DNA of 64,000 nt from GCA-002704185 sp902588515 (GTDB taxonomy: Bacteria; Pseudomonadota; Alphaproteobacteria; Pelagibacterales; Pelagibacteraceae): positions 1-64,000 of the forward strand of contig CACIPP010000004.1 of NCBI GenBank assembly GCA_902588515.1. The letters run 5' to 3'. Positions 8,458 through 17,848 of the stretch are shown in pieces; the first letter of the stretch is position 1; every line of letters starts with the position of its first letter. Made by a program: the position numbers and the translations under genes. Below the pieces are notes generated by a model. It had not been told where the DNA came from. It made no database searches and was given only the letters and a program-made list of their open reading frames with translations.

Positions 8458-10305
8458 ATGGAATATTTTAAGCCAAAAGCAAAGAAAGGTATCGAGAGTA
8501 AAGGTAAAGCTATTTCAAAAAGAGCCTTTATCCTTAATATTGGAAAATTTAGTTTCTTTGGTCTTTTAATTTCTAGATTAACATATTTGCAACTATTTGA
8601 AGGAAAAAAATATAAGGTTCTATCAGATAGAAATAGATTTAGTGAATGGAAAGTTGTATCAGAAAGAGGGCTTGTCTTAGATAGACAAAATAGAATTTTA
8701 GCATCAAATAAAGAAATTTATAAAGTTAGTATTAATTTAGACTTAATACAAAGTGTTGATGAGACTTTTTATCAATTAACTAAAATATTGAATTTAGATC
8801 TTATCAAAATTCAAAAATATAAAAAGTCAATCATAAAACATAAAAGGACTAAAAGATTTGAACCTTTTGTTTTGGATGAAATATTATCTTGGAAAAAGTT
8901 TGCCATGATTAATTATAATCTTGATATGATGCCCGGCGTTTTTCCATTTTTATCCTACGAAAGAACATATTCTAAGCCATTAGAGTTTTCTCATGTAATT
9001 GGCTATATTGGGAAAGCATCAAAAAAAGATCTTAGTAAAATCGATCCAAAGTTTCATAATATTCCTAACTTAAAAGTTGGAAAAATTGGTATTGAAAAGA
9101 AATTTGAAACACTGATGGCTGGCGATCCTGGTAATTCAGTATTTGAGACTGATGCTAAGGGTAAGTTTGTTAAGCAAGTAAGTTTTTATAAAGGTTTAAA
9201 TGGTAAAAATATAATTACAACTTTAGATAGCGACATCCAAGTTGCAGCGTATGAGTCTATCAAAGATGAGAGCGGCTCAATAATCGTGATGGATAATTTT
9301 GGCGAAATTTTAACCATGGTTTCATCTCCATCTTTCGATTCAAATTCATTTACTTATGGAATTTCTAAAACAGAATATAAATCTTATTTAAAAAATGAAA
9401 AAAAACCTTTATCAAACAAAGCTCTGTCAGCTCTTTATCCTCCAGGCAGTACTATCAAAATGTTAGTCACATTATCTGCGCTCGAAAATAATATTATTAA
9501 TAAAAATTTTAAAATGACTTGCAAAGAGTCGACAGAATATTTTGGCCAAAAATATCATTGCTGGAAAGAAAATGGACATGGCGTAGTTGATTTAAAAAAA
9601 GCTATAAGTCAGTCTTGTGATATATATTTTTATGAAGTCGCGAGGTTACTTGGTGTTGATCGTTTAAATGAGACGGCAAGAAGATTCGGTTTAGGAAAAA
9701 ATGTATTTGAAGGATTTATCGAAGAAAGAAAGGGGGTGGTTCCTAGTACAAAATGGAAAAAGAAATATGTTGGGCAACCATGGTATTTAGGTGAAACGAT
9801 AATAACAGGTATTGGCCAAGGATACATTCAAACAACACCAATTCAATTATGCAAAATGATGACTCAACTATCTAATGGCGGTTATAAAGTAACTCCAACT
9901 ATTTTTAAATCAGATAAACCAAAAATAATTGAAGAAAGAATCATTTCTGATCCAGATGATTTAAAAATTATTATGGATGCATTGTTCTCTTCAACTAACG
10001 AATTCGGCGGAACATCCTACAGATCTAGAATTAAAGGAAAACATTTGTTTGCTGGTAAAACAGGTACATCGCAGGTTAGAAAAATTACTGCAGAGCAACG
10101 TTTGAGAAATTTGAAGAACAAAGATTTGCCGTGGAAATTTAGAGATCACTCTTTATTCGTAGGTTATGGTCCGGTTGAAGATCCAAAATTTAACATTACT
10201 GTTGTGATCGATCATGGTGGATCAGGCTCGTCAAAAGCTGCACCAATTGCTAAGAAAATAATGAGCAAAATATTTAACAAATACTACGGTCAAAAGAATG
10301 CTTAA
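8458..10305 (+). CDS. mrdA: Penicillin-binding protein 2, elongation transpeptidase
   Basis: A 615-residue peptidoglycan transpeptidase of the elongasome. It has one membrane helix near the N terminus, a dimerisation (pedestal) domain with the RGLVLDR segment, and a C-terminal transpeptidase domain. The three active-site motifs are intact: S331-T-I-K (nucleophile), S386-C-D (the SxN position) and K534-T-G-T. I placed the start at the ATG at 8458; an in-frame TTG at 8428 would add ten residues. It overlaps rodA by eight bases, so the polymerase RodA and its transpeptidase are coupled. Unlike in many relatives, mreBCD are not adjacent but about 27 kb away at 37922. Confidence 0.95.
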   Translation: MEYFKPKAKKGIESKGKAISKRAFILNIGKFSFFGLLISRLTYLQLFEGKKYKVLSDRNRFSEWKVVSERGLVLDRQNRILASNKEIYKVSINLDLIQSVDETFYQLTKILNLDLIKIQKYKKSIIKHKRTKRFEPFVLDEILSWKKFAMINYNLDMMPGVFPFLSYERTYSKPLEFSHVIGYIGKASKKDLSKIDPKFHNIPNLKVGKIGIEKKFETLMAGDPGNSVFETDAKGKFVKQVSFYKGLNGKNIITTLDSDIQVAAYESIKDESGSIIVMDNFGEILTMVSSPSFDSNSFTYGISKTEYKSYLKNEKKPLSNKALSALYPPGSTIKMLVTLSALENNIINKNFKMTCKESTEYFGQKYHCWKENGHGVVDLKKAISQSCDIYFYEVARLLGVDRLNETARRFGLGKNVFEGFIEERKGVVPSTKWKKKYVGQPWYLGETIITGIGQGYIQTTPIQLCKMMTQLSNGGYKVTPTIFKSDKPKIIEERIISDPDDLKIIMDALFSSTNEFGGTSYRSRIKGKHLFAGKTGTSQVRKITAEQRLRNLKNKDLPWKFRDHSLFVGYGPVEDPKFNITVVIDHGGSGSSKAAPIAKKIMSKIFNKYYGQKNA

Positions 10306-11410
10306 AATTCTAAAAAGTAATCAATTAAATTCAAAGCTTAGAAACTTGGATTGGCTTTTAATATTTATAGTTTTATTAATTGGTACAATTAGTTTATTAA
10401 CAATATATTCAATTGATACTGGTCAAAATAATTATTTTGAAAAACATACAATTAGGTTTTTGTTCTCTTTTATTTTGTTAATAGCTGTAGCATTAACAAG
10501 CATAAAATTTTGGGTTGGATCAGCTTACTTATTCTATATTTTCGTTTTAATACTTCTTATTCTGGTAGATTATTTTGGTCTTTCTGCGCAAGGTGCCAAA
10601 AGATGGTTAAACCTAGGTGTGTTTAATCTTCAGCCTTCAGAGCTAATGAAGGTTGCAGTGATACTTGCTTTAGCAAGATATTACCAATTTATTAAAACTG
10701 ACGATACTGATAGAATTACGAAACTTGCATTACCACTAGCATTAATAATTATACCATTTATTGTTGTGGTAAAACAACCAGACCTCGGAACTGCGTTATT
10801 TATATTAGCAGTTTCACTTGCAATGTTATGGTTGGCAGGATTAAACTTAAGAATTTTTTCATTTGGCGCAATATCAGTTTTAATTTTAGCGCCGTTATCA
10901 ATTTCATTATTAAAACCGTATCAAAAACAAAGAATTTTAACTTTTTTTAATCCTGAAAATGATCCGCTTGGAGCAGGTTATCACGTAATACAATCAAAAA
11001 TAGCAATAGGTTCTGGTGGTTTTTTTGGCAAAGGCTTTATGAAGGGATCACAAAGTAATTTAGATTTCTTACCAGAAAAACATACTGATTTTATTTTCAC
11101 GGTCTTTGCCGAGCAATTTGGATATATTGGTTGTATATTATTAATTTTGTTATTTATCTTTTTAATAATGAGGATTGATATGATCTCAAAAAATTCAAGA
11201 AATACTTTCTCTAGATTAATGTGTTTTGGTATATCATTTAACTTTTTTGTTTATGTCGGAATAAATATAGGAATGGTGAGCGGGCTATTACCGATTGTGG
11301 GAGTTCCAATTCCAATAATGTCTTATGGTGGAACTGCAATGATTACTACGATGTTTGCTCTCGGATTAGTTTTGAGCGCACATATTCATAAAGAAGAGAA
11401 TATTTACTAA
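10298..11410 (+). CDS. rodA: RodA peptidoglycan polymerase (SEDS family)
   Basis: A 370-residue SEDS-family glycosyltransferase with about ten membrane helices, which polymerises lipid II into glycan strands during side-wall growth. SEDS landmarks include the segment GAKRWLNLGVFNLQPSELMK near residue 104, KQPDLGTA near residue 163, PEKHTDFIFTVFAEQFG near residue 260 and PIMSYGGTA near the C terminus. It overlaps mrdA by eight bases, forming the usual mrdA-rodA pair. Length is normal. It could be confused with FtsW, but pairing with PBP2 and the absence of division genes nearby favour RodA. Confidence 0.94.
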   Translation: MLKILKSNQLNSKLRNLDWLLIFIVLLIGTISLLTIYSIDTGQNNYFEKHTIRFLFSFILLIAVALTSIKFWVGSAYLFYIFVLILLILVDYFGLSAQGAKRWLNLGVFNLQPSELMKVAVILALARYYQFIKTDDTDRITKLALPLALIIIPFIVVVKQPDLGTALFILAVSLAMLWLAGLNLRIFSFGAISVLILAPLSISLLKPYQKQRILTFFNPENDPLGAGYHVIQSKIAIGSGGFFGKGFMKGSQSNLDFLPEKHTDFIFTVFAEQFGYIGCILLILLFIFLIMRIDMISKNSRNTFSRLMCFGISFNFFVYVGINIGMVSGLLPIVGVPIPIMSYGGTAMITTMFALGLVLSAHIHKEENIY

Positions 11411-11474
11411 ATTAATAGCTTTTTTTTATTGAATCTACGAGACTCTTTGAAATTTTTTAGATATAACCATATCG

Positions 11475-11918
11475 ATGTTTAATAATAATAACGACAGTGT
11501 TAGCTCGAATGTATCGCATATAGGAGAAGGCCTTCAAGTTGAAGGTGATTTAATTTGCAAAGGTACAATAGAAATCTCAGGTATTATGAACGGGAATATT
11601 AGAGCCTACAATATTAAACTACTTGAAACAGGTTCTATTATTGGATCAGTTAAAGCAGATATTTTTGAAGTGTTTGGTTATGTTGAAGGTGAAACAGAGG
11701 CGGGGGATGTTAAAATTGGTAAGACCGCAACTATAAAAGGGGATGTCTTTTTTAAAGAAAATCTTAAAATTGATGAAGGTGCAGACGTAGACGGATATTT
11801 AAAAAGGCTTTCTGATAACAAGGCAAGATCTGAGCCCGCTACAAAACAATCATCTTCTAAAAAAGCAGACAAGGACACAGTAAAAACTGAAGATAAAAAA
11901 GCGGTCAATCAAAATTAG
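11475..11918 (+). CDS. Bactofilin, polymer-forming cytoskeletal protein
   Basis: A 147-residue protein with a central right-handed beta-helix domain (roughly residues 15-110) and disordered, polar tails; the C terminus is rich in Lys, Ser and Asp. The repeated hydrophobic-glycine pattern with GEGLQVEGDLICKGTIEISG and GNIRAYNIKLLETGSIIG is typical of bactofilins. These self-assemble at the membrane without nucleotides and scaffold cell-wall enzymes in alphaproteobacteria such as Caulobacter. It follows mrdA-rodA by 64 bases, consistent with a role in cell shape. Family assignment is firm; the specific role here is inferred. Confidence 0.92.
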   Translation: MFNNNNDSVSSNVSHIGEGLQVEGDLICKGTIEISGIMNGNIRAYNIKLLETGSIIGSVKADIFEVFGYVEGETEAGDVKIGKTATIKGDVFFKENLKIDEGADVDGYLKRLSDNKARSEPATKQSSSKKADKDTVKTEDKKAVNQN

Positions 11919-11964
11919 TCTGCATTGATTTTCAAATTTTGTAAGTCGTGCTATAATATTTAAA

Positions 11965-12198
11965 ATGCTTAGCAAAATTAAATCACATCTTAAGGATGCG
12001 AATAAAACTTACTTTGAGCATCAAAAATTTGCACTTAAAGTAAGTTGGAAATGTTTATGTTCATCTTTTACAGCATTAATCCATTCAATTTGTCCTGCAT
12101 TATTTGAATATACAACTAGTTCTAAAATAAAAGAGATACACGAAGATTTGGAGCCAATTTACCAAATGAGAAAAAGAAAGCATAATATTCAAGATTAG
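11965..12198 (+). CDS. DUF6356 family small protein
   Basis: A 77-residue protein with one hydrophobic segment (about residues 27-50, containing two Cys and a His) and charged ends. The layout YFEHQKFALKVSW, then ALIHSICPALFEYTTSSKI, then the helix KEIHEDLEPIY resembles the DUF6356 family of alphaproteobacteria. No function is established for that family. A perfect TATAAT lies eight bases before the ATG, so transcription may begin at or very near the start codon. It is separated by one base from the downstream transporter gene, so the two are probably co-transcribed. Confidence 0.7.
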   Translation: MLSKIKSHLKDANKTYFEHQKFALKVSWKCLCSSFTALIHSICPALFEYTTSSKIKEIHEDLEPIYQMRKRKHNIQD

Positions 12199-12199
12199 G

Positions 12200-13087
12200 A
12201 TGAATATTCGGGCTTATTTCTATTTAATTTTGTGCACTTTATTTTGGTCAGGAAACTTTATAGTTGGTAAAGTTGCAACTCTATTTGAAATACCACCTCT
12301 CACTTTAAATTTCTATCGATGGTTTCTTGCGTTCTTAATTTTATGCCCTTTTACTTTAAAAGGAGTAATAATGAATTACGAGGAAATAAAAAAAAATTTT
12401 TTAGTATTAGTTATAATGGGTTTTACAAGTATTAGTGTTTTTAATTCAGTAGTTTATTACTCATTAAACTATACCCAAGTCTTAAACGGTGTTTTGATGA
12501 TTTCGACAATACCTGTATTTATAATTTTTTTTTCCGGTTTATTTAAAACTGAGAGTATAAGAATTTATCAAATAATTGGTGTAGTAATTTCTCTGATGGG
12601 AGTTATATCAATAATAACGAAATTGGATTTATCTCTTTTACTAGCCTTAAAGCTAAATAAAGGAGATCTATGGATGTTGGTCGCCATGATTTCATGGACA
12701 ACATATTCGTTATTATTAGGAAAAAAAAAAGTTAATCTTGAGCCATTTATATTTTTACAAACAATTATTATAATTGGTTTATTATTCTTATTACCGATGT
12801 ATATAGCTGAAGTGTTGGTAGGAAAAAAAATTACTTTTAACATTCCGGTTTTAATGACAATTGGTTATGTAGTATTTTTTGCAGGGATAGGTGCATATAC
12901 ATTTTGGAATGCAGCTATTAAATTAATTGGACCAAGCCGATCTGGAGTATTTTTGCATTTGATGCCGATTTTTAGCTCTTTGATGGCAGTTTTTTTATTA
13001 GGAGAGCAATTTTCTTTCCATCATATCGTAGGTACACTTTTAATTATTAGCGGTATACTGCTTTCCTCAAAAAAACAAACTATTTAA
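12200..13087 (+). CDS. EamA-family drug/metabolite transporter
   Basis: A 295-residue membrane protein with ten predicted helices in two homologous halves, the standard layout of EamA (DMT superfamily) transporters. The first half starts with LFWSGNFIVGK and the second with MISWTTYSLLLGKK; both contain the typical PxF...(L/F)xGE-type signatures (LLGEQFSFHHIVG near the end). These proteins export amino acids or other metabolites across the inner membrane, but specificity cannot be deduced from sequence. Length is normal. It begins one base after the DUF6356 stop and converges with ccdA three bases later. Confidence 0.9.
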   Translation: MNIRAYFYLILCTLFWSGNFIVGKVATLFEIPPLTLNFYRWFLAFLILCPFTLKGVIMNYEEIKKNFLVLVIMGFTSISVFNSVVYYSLNYTQVLNGVLMISTIPVFIIFFSGLFKTESIRIYQIIGVVISLMGVISIITKLDLSLLLALKLNKGDLWMLVAMISWTTYSLLLGKKKVNLEPFIFLQTIIIIGLLFLLPMYIAEVLVGKKITFNIPVLMTIGYVVFFAGIGAYTFWNAAIKLIGPSRSGVFLHLMPIFSSLMAVFLLGEQFSFHHIVGTLLIISGILLSSKKQTI

Positions 13088-13089
13088 TT

Positions 13090-13803
13090 TTAGCCCAATT
13101 TACCTAAAAAAGGTAAATACTTTAAAATAAAAAAACCTAAAGATTGAAGTTTTCCAGTTATAATCATGACGCCCGTTATAAGAAGAATATAACCACTTCC
13201 TTTTTGAATTTTTATTATATGTGATTTCATTCTTTGTGAAAAAATTAAAAATCTAGTCAAATATACTCCAGAAAGCACAAATGGGACCGCTAAACCAAGG
13301 GAGTAAATAGTTAATAAAATTATTCCTTTTAAAAGAGTAGTTTCTAGAGACGCAAATGCCAAAACAGATCCCAGGATAGGTCCAATACAAGGCGTCCATC
13401 CAAATCCAAATCCGATACCAATTAAAAAAGCAACGTAGGGCTTTTTAATTTGGTTTTTAAAGTGGTACCTAAATTCTTGACTTAAAAGCCTTAATTGTAA
13501 GACACCAATCATGTTTAAGCTGAAAATAATAATGATTAAACCAACAACGAAAGTAAAAAATTTCGAATAATTAAAAAGTATTGAGCCAAGAAAAGTGGCT
13601 GTAGCTCCTAAAGAAATAAAAACAATTGAAAAACCCAGAGCAAATAAAAGGGTATTTTTTAGTATGAAAGATTTGTTTTGATTATCTAAACCCTCTAGAG
13701 TTGTACCACAAATAAAACAAATATATCCTGGCACCAAAGGTAAAACACATGGAGATAAAAAACTCACAGCCCCAGCAAAAAAAGAAATAAAATAAAGCGA
13801 CAT
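13090..13803 (-). CDS. ccdA: CcdA, cytochrome c biogenesis thiol-transfer protein
   Basis: A 237-residue, six-helix membrane protein. It carries electrons from cytoplasmic thioredoxin to periplasmic thiol proteins needed for cytochrome c maturation. The N-terminal FLSPCVLPLVPGY motif carries one of the two redox cysteines. GFGWTPCIGPILG near residue 130 carries the second. Both motifs flank internally repeated helix triplets, as in the DsbD membrane domain. There are no periplasmic or thioredoxin domains, so this is the short CcdA form. It converges with the transporter upstream and is divergent from the MazG-like gene, 31 bases away. Confidence 0.93.
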   Translation of the reverse strand: MSLYFISFFAGAVSFLSPCVLPLVPGYICFICGTTLEGLDNQNKSFILKNTLLFALGFSIVFISLGATATFLGSILFNYSKFFTFVVGLIIIIFSLNMIGVLQLRLLSQEFRYHFKNQIKKPYVAFLIGIGFGFGWTPCIGPILGSVLAFASLETTLLKGIILLTIYSLGLAVPFVLSGVYLTRFLIFSQRMKSHIIKIQKGSGYILLITGVMIITGKLQSLGFFILKYLPFLGKLG

Positions 13804-13834
13804 TAAATGATTAATATATTAATTATAAATATAT

Positions 13835-14206
13835 ATGAGTAATTTTACTGATGTCAAAAAATTTATGCAGACTTTTGGTCAAGAAGTTAAAAACAAGCCT
13901 GCATTTCCAGAGGAAAAAATACAAAACCTGAGAATAAAACTTATAGATGAAGAGCTTAAGGAGTTTAGGGAGGCAATTAAAAATAAAGATATAGTTGAGG
14001 TGGCAGACGCACTTACTGATATATTGTATGTTACATATGGTGCAGGTCACGCATTTGGAATAGATTTAGATAAGTGTTTTCATGAAGTACAAAATTCCAA
14101 TATGTCAAAACTAGATGAGAATGGATCGCCGATATATAATAAGGATGGGAAGGTAATGAAAGGTCCCAAATATTTTAAACCTGATTTAAAAAAAATTCTT
14201 GGTTAA
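13835..14206 (+). CDS. MazG-like nucleotide pyrophosphohydrolase
   Basis: A 123-residue all-alpha protein of the MazG / phosphoribosyl-ATP pyrophosphohydrolase superfamily. The metal-binding signature is present: DEELKEFREAI around residue 38 supplies the E-x-x-E acidic cluster, and EVADALTDILYV around residue 54 supplies the second E-x-x-D. The C-terminal third (NKDGKVMKGPKYFKPDL) is typical of the phage- and bacterial-type pyrophosphatases that remove non-canonical or excess nucleoside triphosphates. It is not HisE, which lacks this C-terminal region. It is convergent with the next gene and abuts its end. Confidence 0.85.
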   Translation: MSNFTDVKKFMQTFGQEVKNKPAFPEEKIQNLRIKLIDEELKEFREAIKNKDIVEVADALTDILYVTYGAGHAFGIDLDKCFHEVQNSNMSKLDENGSPIYNKDGKVMKGPKYFKPDLKKILG

Positions 14207-15808
14207 TTATAGGTAGTCAAAAGCTACTATATTCTCATAAGAAGACATATGATGATTGCCAATTTCAGAAATTTTTACTTCTTCTAGTTTTTTTTCAATA
14301 TAATTTTTTTCATTCAATATAACTATTTCATTAATATTAATATATTTACCATATTGATCGTTAGAGTGTGCTTGAGAAACTCTAAAAAATTTTTCGCCTT
14401 TTTTAATAAGACCTGCGTTCCGACCATTCAGCGAATTTGTAATAACTGGATTTTGTCTATGTGGGATCCAATTCTCAGAAATTGGACCATCCTTAGAATA
14501 ATAAATTGATAGTTCAGAGTTATAATCTTCTAAACCAGATTTATCTTCATTAGTAAATAACCACCATTTTGAATCCAACTTAAATATCATTGTATCAGCA
14601 CTTTTAATGTTATTTATTAAAACTTTTTTTAATTCCCATTGGTTTGGAAAACTTTTACATTCATATAATCTGATGTCATTATTAGACGAGGTATCTGGAC
14701 ACATGTAAGTTTTATTTTCAAAATTAAATAAGTAGGGGAATGATAGATGAAATGATTCATTTAAAACAACTTGTTTATTTGTAAATTCTTTATTTTCTTC
14801 ACGAAAACAAACAATATGACCTTTTTTTTTCTTAAAATCATATTCTTCTGCAAATAAATAATTCTTATTATTCGCCTTATAAATAAATGGATCTGCTAAA
14901 AAGCAATTTATGTGATTTTTAATTTTTTTTGACTTGCTTAGATCTTTTGAATTATTAAAATTATACGCAACCTTCCAAATTAAATTTTTTCTTAAAATCT
15001 TTTGATTAATTAATTTGTCAATCAATCTGTAAAATAATTTTAAGATATAAATAAATTGACAGTAGATGTTTGGTATTTTAAATATTTTTTTTGATATTGG
15101 TTTGAAATCTTTAAATATAATTTCATTTTGATTTTGAATATTTACTAGTGCCCTCTTTAAATAAAATAAACTTTTTTTAAATATAAAAGCTTGGTTTAGC
15201 AAATAAAAAAATTGAGTTTTAAACTCTCCTCTTTCAATCACCTTTCCACCATCCAAAGTATTGTTGAGTTGTTGTAACACGAAACCGGTTTGATCTTCTT
15301 TATAATATACTTCCCAGAAACCAGGCGGACTTCCTCTATATTTTGTATTATCTCCATGATGAAAAGAAATTACTCCAAATTTACAGCAATTTAAAATACC
15401 ACCTCTTAATATGCCAGATCCTGATCTAATTAATAAGTCTATATGTTCTTCTTTGATTTTTTTTAAGTCATCAGTCCCGAAATCTAAAAAAATATTATTC
15501 TTTGAGTAAGTGCCATTTAGAAAAACAATTTTTGAAAAATAATCACTGACATCGGTTTTATCTAAATAATATTGATATTTTTTAAAAAATAGTAAACAAA
15601 ATTTCTCTATTTGGGAAATAAAAAAAAAAGTAATTTTTTTAAATAGCCTTAAATTAATTTTAACATTCCTCTTTTTTGAAGTGTGTATAAATAGATGTGA
15701 GATATTAATATTATTTTGCTTCTCAGCCCAAATTAATAATTCACGAATGAACTGATAATTAAATTTGTCATCTGCCAAAATTCCAATTCTTAAATTATTA
15801 TTTTCCAA
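14207..15808 (-). CDS. Formyltransferase-fold / GINT1-like fusion protein
   Basis: A 533-residue protein with two parts. The first 210 residues resemble the formyl-transferase fold, with SFHHGDNTKYRGSPPGFWEV near residue 148 and a DGG segment after it. From about residue 270 a separate domain starts with FLADPFIYK and contains repeated blade-like segments (YLFAEEYD, YMCPDTS, WWLFTNEDKSG, GRNAGLI). This matches the beta-propeller described at the N terminus of glucosamine inositolphosphorylceramide transferase 1 and in GH43-like folds. Bacterial proteins with this pairing occur in surface-sugar clusters. It is the last gene of a four-gene minus-strand block, two bases after the previous stop. 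The reaction is not known; transfer of an acyl or sugar group to a glycan is a guess. Confidence 0.65.
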   Translation of the reverse strand: MENNNLRIGILADDKFNYQFIRELLIWAEKQNNINISHLFIHTSKKRNVKINLRLFKKITFFFISQIEKFCLLFFKKYQYYLDKTDVSDYFSKIVFLNGTYSKNNIFLDFGTDDLKKIKEEHIDLLIRSGSGILRGGILNCCKFGVISFHHGDNTKYRGSPPGFWEVYYKEDQTGFVLQQLNNTLDGGKVIERGEFKTQFFYLLNQAFIFKKSLFYLKRALVNIQNQNEIIFKDFKPISKKIFKIPNIYCQFIYILKLFYRLIDKLINQKILRKNLIWKVAYNFNNSKDLSKSKKIKNHINCFLADPFIYKANNKNYLFAEEYDFKKKKGHIVCFREENKEFTNKQVVLNESFHLSFPYLFNFENKTYMCPDTSSNNDIRLYECKSFPNQWELKKVLINNIKSADTMIFKLDSKWWLFTNEDKSGLEDYNSELSIYYSKDGPISENWIPHRQNPVITNSLNGRNAGLIKKGEKFFRVSQAHSNDQYGKYININEIVILNEKNYIEKKLEEVKISEIGNHHMSSYENIVAFDYL

Positions 15809-15809
15809 T

Positions 15810-17168
15810 TTAGTTTATACTTAAAATCCCAATAGAGGATGAGGTTTCTAAAAATAAAAGAGCTATTTTTTTTTCTTTTAAAAATATCATATCCCTTATT
15901 CTCTCTCCTATTGTGACAATATTATGATCAATAACTTTCGTTTTGTTTTTATTTAGCTTTATATAATGCAGACTTAAATCACCCTCTTTAATTTCTGATC
16001 CCATAGACCCAACTAAAAATTCATGTTCAGATAATTCATCGGATATCATTATTATCTCACTAATACCAATTGAAGGTACAAAATACTTTATTGGTTCTTC
16101 AAAACCAAATTTTTTATGCGACTTATGCAAAGGTGCTTTTGCAATTTGTTCCTTGGTATAATGCTTTGCGTAATGGTCTCCATATGATGAGATAGGCCAG
16201 CCATAATTCTTCATTTTAACATCAGGATTTTTATTAATATTTATTTCATCGCCTCCTTTGGGACCATGCTCAGTTGATATGATATAATCATATTTCATGT
16301 TATAAAATATTCCTTGAGGGTTTCTGTGGCCCAAAGAAACAATTTTGCTTTCACCATTCGTTAAATTGATCCTAAGTATTTTAGCGTAATCACTATTTTT
16401 ATTTTGCGCTAAAGTTCTGTATCGAAAATCACCCGTTGTAAATAAGATCTGATTATTTTTGTAAGGTACCATTCTACCCCCAGCGCCTTGGTGTGGCCAG
16501 AACTCACCATACTTATTCTTTTTCTTAATACATTTTTTTGGTTCATAAAATAAACTAAAATTAAGATTCTCTGTGCTTAACTTTGATTTTAGTATTGATA
16601 GGTTGTAGCAGTCTTTAAATTTTTCATTAAAAAATGATACATATAAATTACCTTCATGAATCAAAATATCTTTTATGCCATATTGAGAAGTTTCGTAAAA
16701 TTTATCATAGGTAACAATGCTTTTAATATTTGAGTTAATTATTTTAAGCTTTTCGATTTTTCCATTAAATTCTGAGTAAGCAAATATTCCATTTCCTGAA
16801 GCTAAATATATTTTGTTATCATCAAACTCTAAATAAGAGCTTCCTAGAGCATAACCATTTTTAGAAAAAAGAATATCTTGTGTTTTAAATTTACTAAATG
16901 TTAGTTTTTCGTTAATACTTTTGTTAAAGATAGCAGTATCAAACCTTAGAAATCCATCATTCATGACATCCTGTAGATTAATATCCTTTGCGCTTAATTT
17001 TTTTTGTATTTTTGCAAGTTGTTGGTTTTTAACTTTTAATTGTTCACTTAAAATTCCGATTTCAAACTTTTTAGAGGATGAGTTTTTTCTCTCAATAAAA
17101 ACTCCGGCGGTAATAGTAATTAAAAGTAAAATAATAATAAAAAATAGGTATTTATTTAATTTCTGCAT
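15810..17168 (-). CDS. PQQ-type sugar dehydrogenase-like propeller, membrane-anchored
   Basis: A 452-residue protein with an N-terminal membrane helix (about residues 7-25), a short coiled-coil stalk, and a periplasmic six-bladed propeller. The segments GHRNPQGIFY, STEHGPKGGDEIN and NYGWPISSYGDHY are landmarks of the glucose/sorbosone dehydrogenase family. In soluble PQQ glucose dehydrogenase the equivalent positions hold the active-site histidine, calcium and cofactor. Whether this protein binds PQQ is not certain, because many distant homologs do not. It sits in a minus-strand block with the Rieske/metallo-beta-lactamase and flavodoxin-fold genes. A role in sugar oxidation or binding at the envelope is inferred. 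Confidence 0.72.
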   Translation of the reverse strand: MQKLNKYLFFIIILLLITITAGVFIERKNSSSKKFEIGILSEQLKVKNQQLAKIQKKLSAKDINLQDVMNDGFLRFDTAIFNKSINEKLTFSKFKTQDILFSKNGYALGSSYLEFDDNKIYLASGNGIFAYSEFNGKIEKLKIINSNIKSIVTYDKFYETSQYGIKDILIHEGNLYVSFFNEKFKDCYNLSILKSKLSTENLNFSLFYEPKKCIKKKNKYGEFWPHQGAGGRMVPYKNNQILFTTGDFRYRTLAQNKNSDYAKILRINLTNGESKIVSLGHRNPQGIFYNMKYDYIISTEHGPKGGDEININKNPDVKMKNYGWPISSYGDHYAKHYTKEQIAKAPLHKSHKKFGFEEPIKYFVPSIGISEIIMISDELSEHEFLVGSMGSEIKEGDLSLHYIKLNKNKTKVIDHNIVTIGERIRDMIFLKEKKIALLFLETSSSIGILSIN

Positions 17169-17230
17169 TAATGTTTAAATACATATTTTATGAGAATATT
17201 AAAGAAATTTAATGTAGCTATATTAAATAT

Positions 17231-17839
17231 TTATAAATTTTTTACAAATTTTCTTACTTTTAACATATGATTTTCAAATTCTTTTTTTTCCATCTCAGGC
17301 AACACGGAATAAAAACGTAAATATTTTGTTTTTAACCCACCCAATTGAAAAACAGATTTTTTTAGTCTTCTGTAAGGAATATTGTCAAAAAATGAAAAAC
17401 TTTGATAACTAATCATGGGTCCACCGTAAGTAATCGATACGACTCCAAGCTTACCTTTCATAGCGCCAGCAACCGGATACCCGTAGTTTTTAAAATATTT
17501 ATTGCCAGGTAAAAGTGATCTATAAGTAAAAAACCATTTGGGATGTAGTACCCAGTCAATCCAATTCTCAAGAATAGCGTTGAGTCTTAAATTGTTGCAA
17601 CTTCCTATTAGCATCATTACATCACATTTTTCTAATCGTTTTCTATAATCTAAAACAAGTTGTGGTGGAGGATTAATATTCTGACTATAAAATGGTAGCT
17701 TTTCATGCTCGTCAAATAAATTTACAAGATCAATGCTATGTCCGCATTTTTGAGCTTCTTCGATAAAGGTGTCCCTAATTGAAGCATTAAAAGAATTCTT
17801 TGTATTGTGATGCCCAAAGGCTATAAAAATTTTTTTCAT
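17231..17839 (-). CDS. Flavodoxin-fold NAD(P)H oxidoreductase
   Basis: A 202-residue protein of the Flavodoxin_2 / NAD(P)H quinone reductase family. The N terminus (KKIFIAFGHHNTKNSFNASI) is the usual flavin-phosphate loop. The segment ENWIDWVLHPKWFFTY near residue 91 corresponds to the conserved W-x-D-x-V-x-x-x-G-x-x-F region, and KGKLGVVSITYGGP near residue 128 is the second flavin contact. These enzymes use FMN or FAD to move electrons from NAD(P)H to quinones or partner proteins. The gene lies ten bases after the Rieske-domain gene and is probably co-transcribed with it, so it could be that enzyme's reductase; this is inference. Confidence 0.78.
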   Translation of the reverse strand: MKKIFIAFGHHNTKNSFNASIRDTFIEEAQKCGHSIDLVNLFDEHEKLPFYSQNINPPPQLVLDYRKRLEKCDVMMLIGSCNNLRLNAILENWIDWVLHPKWFFTYRSLLPGNKYFKNYGYPVAGAMKGKLGVVSITYGGPMISYQSFSFFDNIPYRRLKKSVFQLGGLKTKYLRFYSVLPEMEKKEFENHMLKVRKFVKNL

Positions 17840-17848
17840 AAACCGTAT

